From Chara braunii (lineage: Eukaryota; Streptophyta; Charophyceae; Charales; Characeae), in NCBI GenBank assembly GCA_003427395.1, contig BFEA01000173.1, positions 431,931-458,151 on the forward strand: a stretch of 26,221 nt of DNA, given 5' to 3'. Positions 19,943 to 26,221 of this stretch are shown here, in pieces (the first letter of the stretch is position 1; each line of letters starts with the position of its first letter). The notes beneath the pieces are model-generated. The model had not been told where the DNA came from and searched no databases. It worked only from the letters and a program-made list of their open reading frames with translations. A program made the translations under genes and the position numbers.

Positions 19943-20296
19943 CGATAGGCGTATTACCGCGCGTACCCCCTATGCTACAGCGAACGAGAAACGCCCTCGG
20001 CTGGTCCACCTCTGCGATTGCAACCGAGTAGCCTTCGTACTGTGGATTGGTAGCTCGGCGGGGATACGCCCACCGAAGGGAGTTGACAGCTCCCGTAAGG
20101 TGATGGTAAGTTGTGCCTCGCGTAGGCCCTGTCCTGTCGCAGGGGCTTATGAGAGGTATGGCTGGCGCACTCGGCCGAAGTGGCCTAAGGAAGCTCCATT
20201 TGTGTATTCGCGGCGAGGTTGGTCCAACTCCTGCGTGACGCGGCCGAGAGGGTCCCACGCTGCCACGTGCGGTGCCGGACCGATGCGCCCGACAGG

Positions 20297-20315
20297 TGGC
20301 GCCGTTGCCGGGGAT
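20297..20315 (+). promoter_or_regulatory. Primer-binding site, tRNA-Asp
   Basis: TGGCGCCGTTGCCGGGGAT is complementary to the last 19 bases of plant-type tRNA-Asp including CCA, the primer used by Athila/Tat-type Ty3 elements. It starts two bases after ACA, the usual LTR terminus. Minus-strand cDNA synthesis would start here. Confidence 0.92.
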
Positions 20316-20708
20316 AACGGAAGCCTACCATTGTCCCTGGTGGAACGACATCCGGGTTATATGAGAATGAGAGAGAACTAGGCACGTGAGCAAATAGGAG
20401 AACAACTATGAGATGGGTCGTATAGTAGTCTATATGGCTGTGTGGGTATGAATGTTGATCTGATTGGTGGTTTGGTTGATGGCATGAACGAGGCGAGTAT
20501 GTGAGTGAATTATGTGATGAGAATGGGTCTAACTTAGGTGAACCCAAGGGAGGTAGGAAGTAGAGAGAGAAATGGCTGCCAGGTCCAGAGCGTCGGGTGC
20601 TTTGGTGGTCGGTCCGGTAGGATCATGAAGGAGTGGACTGCTGAGTGGAACCTTTCGTCTTATCGCTTTTTATAATAGGGGGATTGAAGTCGAAGGCAGT
20701 TAATCAAA
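20316..20708 (+). other. Retrotransposon leader
   Basis: Noncoding stretch between primer-binding site and gag start. Rich in ATGAG/GAGAG/TATGTG words. Packaging signals would be expected here, but I see no specific structure. Confidence 0.6.
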
Positions 20709-22019
20709 ATGCCTGAGGAGATGGCGGACGGTGGGAGAAAACTTGTAACGCTCGACGACCTCATCGATGCCCTGGATAAGCGCGAGAGAGCGCCGAGCAA
20801 TGTCCCGAAGGTCGATACTTTCCACTTCAAGGGAGAGCGGGTGTCTGACTGGCTGGACCTAACGAAGCAAGCACTGGTGGGGTTGTCGAACGAGATCAAG
20901 CTCCAGCAAGTCCTAAGATATGTTCTTCATAGCCACCATCAGGAAGTGGGCAAGGTCGTGGATGCCGCCAATGGTAGTTGGGCGAGGTTCAGGGACATGA
21001 TGCAAAGAAAGTACAGGTTGGGAGATGGCTTGCTAACCATGGCGGATTTGGAGGCCACGCACAAGGATGACTTCTCCACGATTGGGGCGTTTGTGCACGA
21101 GTTTAAAAGGAAGGCGCAGAAGGTGCACGGGATCTCCGAAGAAACGCAGTATGCCATATTTTTGGGTCTGCTTACTGGCTCGGAGGCCTCGGAGCTGACG
21201 GGTCACAGAGGGGGAAATGAGAAACTCACCTGGGCCACTATCGACAAAGGGGTGGAAGAGGGGAGCCTGGACCAGGTGGAGCAGCACCAGGTGCGGCTGC
21301 AAAGGCGCAAGAGGAAGGAAAGGGACGCCACCACGTCCGGGACCCCAGGGGTGACGAGGATCGTCACGGACGTATTGGCAGTGTTGGGGTATGATAATGA
21401 GGCGGAAGTGCAAAAGAGGGGAGTGGCCGTGACCCAAGGCCGGGCGTTGGGGGCAGTGGAAGAGGAGGCTAGGCGCGAGGAATATGGCGTGGAAGAGACG
21501 GGCTCCCAGATCCTAACCAAGACCCAGAGGAAGCAACGGAATTTACAAGCGGGGGGTCAAGGATCCGGAAAAGGGCAGGTCCCACAACCAATTGCTGCGC
21601 CGCCACCTGCTACCACGACAACGTCAGCGACGGCCGGGCCGTCATGTATGGGGCCGCCGCCGGCTTGTGGGCATTGGGTGCCGCATTGTCAGCCTACGTC
21701 CTGGCCCAGTTGTAATCACTGCACCTCGTGCGGGGGTAGTCAGACTTAGCCCGGGCAAATGGTCCCTTATGCGGGCCCAACGGCAACTATGGGGCCCCCG
21801 AGCTACCCTGCAGCTCAGGGTCAGTTTGTGGCCCAACCACCTCCCTCCCAACAGGCCACGCAGGCTAGTGTGGCCGGTGGAGGAAACCAAGGACAAGGCG
21901 GGCAAGGCAATGGAGGCCGAGGTCAGGGGGGTCGAGGAGGTGGCGGCCGAGGCCGAGGAGGAAATGGTGGGGGTCGCGGGGGTGGTTGGAATAGTCAGGG
22001 GGGTCAGAACCAAGGTTAA
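20709..22019 (+). pseudogene. gag: Gag, N-terminal part (capsid-like), with in-frame stop
   Basis: ATG at 20709 opens a frame whose residues ~33-165 look like the retrotransposon Gag core: KVDTFHFKGERVSDWLDLTK, later SWARFRDMMQRKYRLG and FVHEFKRKAQKVHGI, the usual amphipathic helices. Gag would assemble the particle that packages element RNA. A charged region follows, then a Pro/Thr/Ala-rich stretch. TAG at 21747-21749 interrupts it, but the same frame continues at once (PGQMVPYAGPTATMGPPSYP) into a Gln-rich and then Gly/Arg-rich RGG-like tail. It ends at TAA 22017-22019, a stop that lies inside an AT-rich insertion. Without stop and insertion the tail would lead directly into the zinc knuckle of the next entry, so this and the next entry were probably one frame. 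The start is the first ATG in frame after the leader. Confidence 0.8.
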
Positions 22020-22125
22020 ACAAAATTCATTCTTTCATAAAATTCGAATCAAATAGTACAAATATACACAATATCATAATACAAGAATATACAGAGAATC
22101 TAAAATATTAGTTCATTGTGGGGGG
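22016..22125. mobile_element. AT-rich insertion in gag
   Basis: About 100 bases of strongly AT-rich DNA inside GC-rich gag. It is bounded by CCAAGG on the left (22010-22015) and right (22126-22131), a possible 6-bp target duplication. Removing one repeat plus insert (116 bases, remainder 2 on division by 3) moves the Gag frame exactly into the zinc-knuckle frame. No terminal inverted repeats were recognised. It may be a tiny transposon relic or organelle-derived filler DNA. Confidence 0.7.
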
Positions 22126-23967
22126 CCAAGGGTATGGGAGGCCCCGCTTTGATTGGCGAAACGCTACCTGCTGGTATTGTAGCAAGGTGGGCCATACTAT
22201 ACGGTTCTGCCAACGGCGGCGAGATGATGAGTTGGCAGGTCTAATTTCCTCTTGTATGGACGGGGATATATACGATAAGTGGGGAGAGCATATCGACCCT
22301 AGGACCCCGGGAGGAATCAGGCAAGAAGCTCTTAGGCAAGCGGCGGCAGGGCCATCGACAACCCCAACCATGTTCAGGATGTGGCAGGAGAAAGAAGAGT
22401 TGGCCATAAAAGTTGAGGAGATTGTGGGAGATAGCGAGGAGGTCACTCAGCGACTAAAGGTGGGGACTATAAGAGAGGAGCCAATAGTCGTTGAATCGGA
22501 CGATGAGGGACAGAAAGGCGAAAGAGAGCCGACCACACTCCTCCTGGGGCGGATGGAAGATCTGCTGGAAAAGGTGGGGAGATACCAGCGGAAGCTGCAA
22601 GCCCTGTGTGAAGAAGCCCGAGAGTGGGAGGCCAACCTGCCTGAGGTCTTCCTTTATGACTCCGGGCTAGAGCCTTCGCCAGGACAACAAGGGTGCCCAA
22701 GAGTGGCGACTGTAGGGACGGGCCCTAGGTCAGGTATGACCTATAGACCCCCCACGTCGCATGGGAGGGTGCCGCAGGCGGCTCGGACCAGAAGCCAAAA
22801 TAAGGTTGGGCCTAGTCAAGAGCCCAGTCAGGTGCCTAGTCAGGCACCCCCTCAAAAGGAGCCAGAGCCTGGACGTAGGAAGGAGGTGGTGGAGGTTCCG
22901 GAGGAAGAGGAAGAGGATGACGATGAAGAGGATGAGAGGCTCCGACAAGAGGAGGATCAGCGGGCGGAGTTGAGGGCCAAAAAGAGGGGGCCCCAGGAGG
23001 AGGCTGAGCCAAGCCTGCCCGACAGCGTGCCTAAGAGGAAGAAGTACGCAGTCCGGATGGAGGAAGGCTTTGATGTGGAGCGGATGGTGGACAAACTCCT
23101 GGAAGGCCATAATGACTTGATGAACCTAAAGGACATCCTGGCGTCGGCGCCAAGGCTCCGTGGTGAGTTGAAGGGGCGACTGTCGCGAAGGCTNGTGCCA
23201 AATGTCCATCTNAGTACGGTCCTNCCTAGAGAGGTGGAGTGGACTGAGGCAGGGACAAGGATGGATTGGAAATGTGTGGCGTGCGGGCAGGTGGATTTGG
23301 TGATAAGGAACCAGAAGTGTACCGGGATGGTGGAAACGGGCGCAGAGATGAACATCATCAGGGAGAAGGAGGCAGTAATGATAGGCATGAAAATCGACCG
23401 CTCGGATCATGGCATGCTGCACGGCGCTAACTGCAAGGCCGCCTTTTGCGGCACAGCGTCAAATGTGATTGTGGAGATTNGGAAGGTGCGAGCCAGGACT
23501 TGCTTTTTCGTTATGCCCGATGTCGATCACCCCATCCTTCTGGGGTGGTTGTTCCTGTGCCAGACGGAAATGTTGATCTTCAACAAGCACGACGGAACAA
23601 TGATCCTACTCCTGTGCGACCCGGTGTGTGGGAATTATGAAGTGATCACCCGCCGGAACACGGGGCCGGGGAGCGGGAGGAATAGGCCCAATCTAGGCTC
23701 GTTCACCTTTGAGGTATCAGAGAACGAGCGGAGACGGCTTTGGGAAGTGCCTGAAGAGAAAGACAGAGCCGAGGTATTGACGCTAAGCCTCACGGACGTG
23801 AACAAGACCATGGAGGTGGTATCGGCTCACGACATGGCGGATCCGGAGGCCATTAAGGCATTGAGGGAACAAGTTTTGGAGAACCCTCAGGTGGGGGAGG
23901 TGGAGTTGGTGTATCGGCTTCTGCGAGGGAGGGGAGGCCCTGCGATGGCCCAGGCCCGAGCGACAAN
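22126..23967 (+). pseudogene. Gag C-terminal zinc knuckle, acidic linker and aspartic protease
   Basis: Open frame from before 22126 to 24025. A CCHC knuckle (CWYCSKVGHTIRFC, 22169-22210) for RNA packaging comes first. Then a helical, charged region likely to form a coiled coil (MEDLLEKVGRYQRKLQALCE, ~22553-22612), a Ser/Pro/Gln stretch and a very acidic run (EEEEEDDDEEDE, ~22906-22941). Next comes EGFDVERMVDKLLEGHNDLM and related sequence before the protease. The retropepsin-like domain reads ETGAEMNII (from 23333), where the family has D-T/S-G at the catalytic site, then a flap region and ILLGW near 23534. Asp to Glu should abolish or badly weaken catalysis. Ns at 23194, 23212, 23224, 23480 and 23967 show poor base support. 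At 23967 the frame changes: upstream in the phase of 22118, downstream meaningful in the phase of 23968. Confidence 0.8.
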
Positions 23968-25949
23968 TCGGCCTTTCTTAGGGGAGGGCTTAAGCAGGGT
24001 TCCCAAAGGCGGTACAAGACCATAGATAAGAAGTGCCGCCCAGTTCCCGTGCTTGTCACAGAGGATGAGGAAGCCTACTACGAGCGGGAGCGAGGGTTGA
24101 TACGGCGTATGCGGGAGCACGCGTTGGTCGGGCCGTGTCGTATCAACGACGAAAATGAGNAGAAGCTGATAATTGGGGAGCCCGACTTCCTGTCGCCCCA
24201 GGAGAGAGCGTTAATGGTGGGGCTGATAAAGAAAAGGCACCGCGCGTATGCATTCAACGACGACGAGCGTGGGAGGCTGGATGTGGACAAGATCCCGATG
24301 ATCAGGATCCACACGGTCTCACATGAGTCATGGAATCTAAGGGGCGCGCGGTACCCCAATCCGGACGAGGAAAAGATGGTGGTGGACTACCTAGACGGCA
24401 AGATGCGAATGCACGTGGCCGATTATTCCAGTGGGCCGTACGCGTCGGCTTGGTTTTGTTTTATTAAACCAAATGGGACGCTAAGGTGGGTGCAGGACTT
24501 GCAGCGGCTAAATGCAGTGACAGTGCGGGATGCGGGAGGATTGCCGAACGAGGACGCATTGTCAGAATCGTGTGCAGGGAGGCCTATAATCTCGCTTATA
24601 GACCTCTACTCGGGGTATGACCAATTCCCCGTATACCCGCCAGATAGGCCCGTAACGACAATGCACACTCCCAGAGGGCTGATTCATATGAACGTGGTGC
24701 ATCAAGGTTGGACGAATGCAGTGGCGATGGTGCAAAGGCACATGATCAGAGCCATGCAGACGGTCAGCCCACATATCACTTAGCCCTATATCGATGACCT
24801 GGTGGTCAAAGGTCCGAAGGAGAAGGAGGAAGACGAAGTGATGCCCGGTGTGCGGCGATTTGTCTGGAAGCATGTCCAAGACATCGATCGGGTTCTGGGG
24901 TTATTAGAGGAACATAACCTGACGGCGAGCGGCCCCAAGTCGAAACATTGTATGAGGGAGGCCACGATTCTAAACTTTGTCTGTAATGAGAGTGGGCGAA
25001 GGCCTGATGTAAAGAAGACAGACAAGATCCTTGAGTGGCCGGTGCCCTTCCGCTCAATAACAGATGTGAGGAGCTACCTTGGAACGTGCAGATTCTGGAC
25101 GAGCTTCGTGAAGGACTTTGCCACAAAGACGGAGCATTTAAGGAAGTTGATGCGCCAGGATCAAGAATGGGTCTGGGGCGAGGACCAGGAAGAGGAGGTC
25201 GGTAGGATGAAGGGAGAGTTTAAGGAAGGAGGCTTGGTATTGGGAGCGCCAAATTATGAGGCCACGGAGGAAAGACCATTCGTCATTGAGACGGACGCTG
25301 GGCCAACTGCCTTGGGATGAGTCCTGGTTCAGGCAGATACTGACGGGAAGGAGAGGCCGCTGAGATTTGAGAGTTGTACCCTCAATACAACCGAGAGGAA
25401 TTACTCTCAGTTCAAGAAGGAGACGCTGGCGGTACTTCATTGCCTAAGGACCTTCCGAAACTATGTTTTTGGGAGGAGGCTCATTTTGAGGGTGGACCCT
25501 ACTGCACTGGCATGTTCCCTGAAGAATTATACTTCATCTGACCCAACCGTTGCAAGATGGTTGACCTACATTTGGATATTTAATTTCGAGTTGGAAAGGA
25601 TCCCAGGGAACAAGAACAGGGCGGATGGGTTAAGCCGCATCAACTGGGACGGATCGGACGAGGGATCGATAGAAGACACACCGCCAGTTGATGGGTTTCT
25701 GGATCAAGAGGAGGACGTCCGCCTGCACATAAACGAATGGTCCCTGCGAGTGCCCAGTTGTGTCAGTCACCCTATATGGCTGGCACCAAAGGGGTACGAG
25801 CAGAAGGAAGAGTTAGTCCTCAAGCCCTTTCAGGAGGAGGATCTGTGGGGAAGTAAGGATGTTGGTTGGATGATGAAGTTGATACATGCGCTGCGCCCCT
25901 CAACGACTACACGCCAGACATCCCTGCTTGGGATGATGATATAGTCTGA
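23968..25949 (+). pseudogene. Reverse transcriptase-RNase H of Ty3 type, broken
   Basis: Frame from the N at 23967 (SAFLRGGLKQGSQRRYKTID...) to TAG at 25942-25944. RT copies element RNA into DNA: FCFIKPNGTLRWVQDLQRLN, motif A LIDLYSGYDQF (Asp at 24601), motif B-like region, and motif C YIDD (24787-24798). A TAG at 24781-24783 stops translation two codons before YIDD. The thumb and connection follow (SITDVRSYLGTCRFW). RNase H, which removes the RNA strand, keeps Asp 25294, Glu 25420, Asp 25495 and Asp 25624 (TDAG, KKETLAV, RVDP, NRADGLSR), but TGA at 25318-25320 splits it. A post-RNase H linker follows, then the sequence becomes atypical after ~25876. In another phase 25881-25949 reads like a protein end (NDYTPDIPAWDDDIV, stop). 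No integrase zinc finger or D,D-35-E core is present. Confidence 0.88.
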
Positions 25950-26221
25950 ACTTCGTGGCGACACGAAGGAGGAAGGCCTCGGTTGAAATGATGTTCGAAG
26001 TTTATTTCAATTAACACAATTGTGTCGCATAAGTAGCGACCTGCACGAATGGTGTAACGACTGCCCCGCTGTCTCCAACATGGGCTCAGTGAAATTGAAT
26101 TCTCCGTGAAGATGCGGAGTACCAGCATTTCACTCAAAGATTTAGTAGGTTGGGTAGCCTTTGCAATATTTTTGTCCATTTTTGTTTTTTATGCACCTAA
26201 CGTATTGGGACATCCTGACAA
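25950..26221. other. Post-pol region, no gene
   Basis: A purine run (GAAGGAGGAAGG, 25966-25977) could be a polypurine tract, the primer site for plus-strand synthesis. TGTAACGACTGCCCC at 26052 has the TGT start expected of an LTR, but no second copy exists upstream in this window, so a 3' LTR cannot be confirmed. Confidence 0.3.

Larger units (their letters stand above)
20295..26221 (+). mobile_element. Ty3-type LTR retrotransposon, defective, 3' part incomplete in window
   Basis: Order on the + strand: end of 5' LTR (ACA at 20292-20294), tRNA-Asp primer-binding site, 394-base leader, gag, CCHC knuckle, acidic linker, protease, RT, RNase H. Protease-RT-RNase H is the Ty3/Gypsy pol order (Copia has integrase before RT). 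Integrase is not present within the window: recognisable pol ends by about 25949. The 3' LTR could not be recognised in the last ~270 bases. Defects include a stop in gag, an AT-rich insertion, a substituted protease Asp, a frame change at an N and two stops in RT/RNase H. The 5' LTR start was not found, so the element extends left of 20295 by an unknown amount. Confidence 0.85.

Noticed and set aside
22015-22111. GT...AG boundaries around the AT-rich stretch in gag, suggesting a 97-bp intron
   Set aside because: Removing 97 bases leaves the zinc knuckle out of frame, whereas removal of 104 or 116 bases restores it; the donor and acceptor contexts are also weak.
26052-26066. TGTAACGACTGCCCC as start of the 3' LTR
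   Set aside because: No matching copy upstream of the primer-binding site in the window; left as a remark only.
1-26221. tRNA, rRNA, snRNA or hammerhead ribozyme genes
   Set aside because: I looked for box A/B, rRNA cores and hammerhead core motifs by eye and saw none; a covariance-model search would be more reliable.

Overview
The window is eukaryotic, repeat-dominated DNA with no confidently intact protein-coding gene. Two decayed retroelements, many minisatellites and structured repeats, microsatellites, one 578-bp assembly gap and scattered single Ns account for most of it. The organism is probably a streptophyte alga. I infer this from a Ty3-type retrotransposon with a tRNA-Asp primer-binding site of the kind known in plant elements, and from a Gag-Pol layout (zinc knuckle, long acidic/coiled-coil linker, protease, RT-RNase H) that I associate with charophytes such as Chara. 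The species is an inference and not proven by the sequence.

Layout. 1-190: very G-rich low-complexity DNA. 210-2539: a badly decayed reverse transcriptase with a GIY-YIG-like segment at its N-terminal side, resembling the permuted Penelope-like elements of the green lineage. 2.7-9.1 kb: mostly unassigned DNA with small tandem repeats, hairpins and pyrimidine-, C- or purine-rich tracts. 9.18-9.73 kb: 18 imperfectly palindromic units in a higher-order repeat, ending just before a TATA box held in the loop of a 9-bp perfect inverted repeat; it looks like an LTR U3 or other promoter. 10.0-12.2 kb: 41-, 48-, 36- and 59-bp tandem repeats, TG microsatellites, the gap, and two uncut Nextera mate-pair junction adapters that make this stretch unreliable as a contiguous sequence. 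12.2-16.4 kb: G-rich unassigned DNA with homopolymers, a 12-bp perfect inverted repeat and a TATA-like box.

16.44-17.27 kb holds the most interesting structure: ten irregularly spaced hairpins sharing an almost invariant loop (TTCCATAAGATTGGACGG-like) while their stem sequences differ and yet still pair. Compensatory change of this kind suggests selection on a folded RNA or DNA structure. A second repeat family, three units of about 120 bp, follows at 17.57-17.90 kb, and a diverged direct duplication at offset ~635-640 bp follows at 18.8-19.8 kb. All lie upstream of the primer-binding site at 20297-20315, so some may belong to the long 5' LTR of the Ty3 element; the LTR start could not be located.

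20.3-25.95 kb: the Ty3-type element. Gag, zinc knuckle, acidic linker, protease, RT and RNase H appear in order and probably formed one Gag-Pol frame. This copy has an in-frame stop in gag, an AT-rich ~110-bp insertion whose removal restores frame, an ETGA protease site in place of DTGA, a frame change at an N, stops just before the YIDD box and inside RNase H, and no integrase within the window. It is a dead or badly assembled copy.
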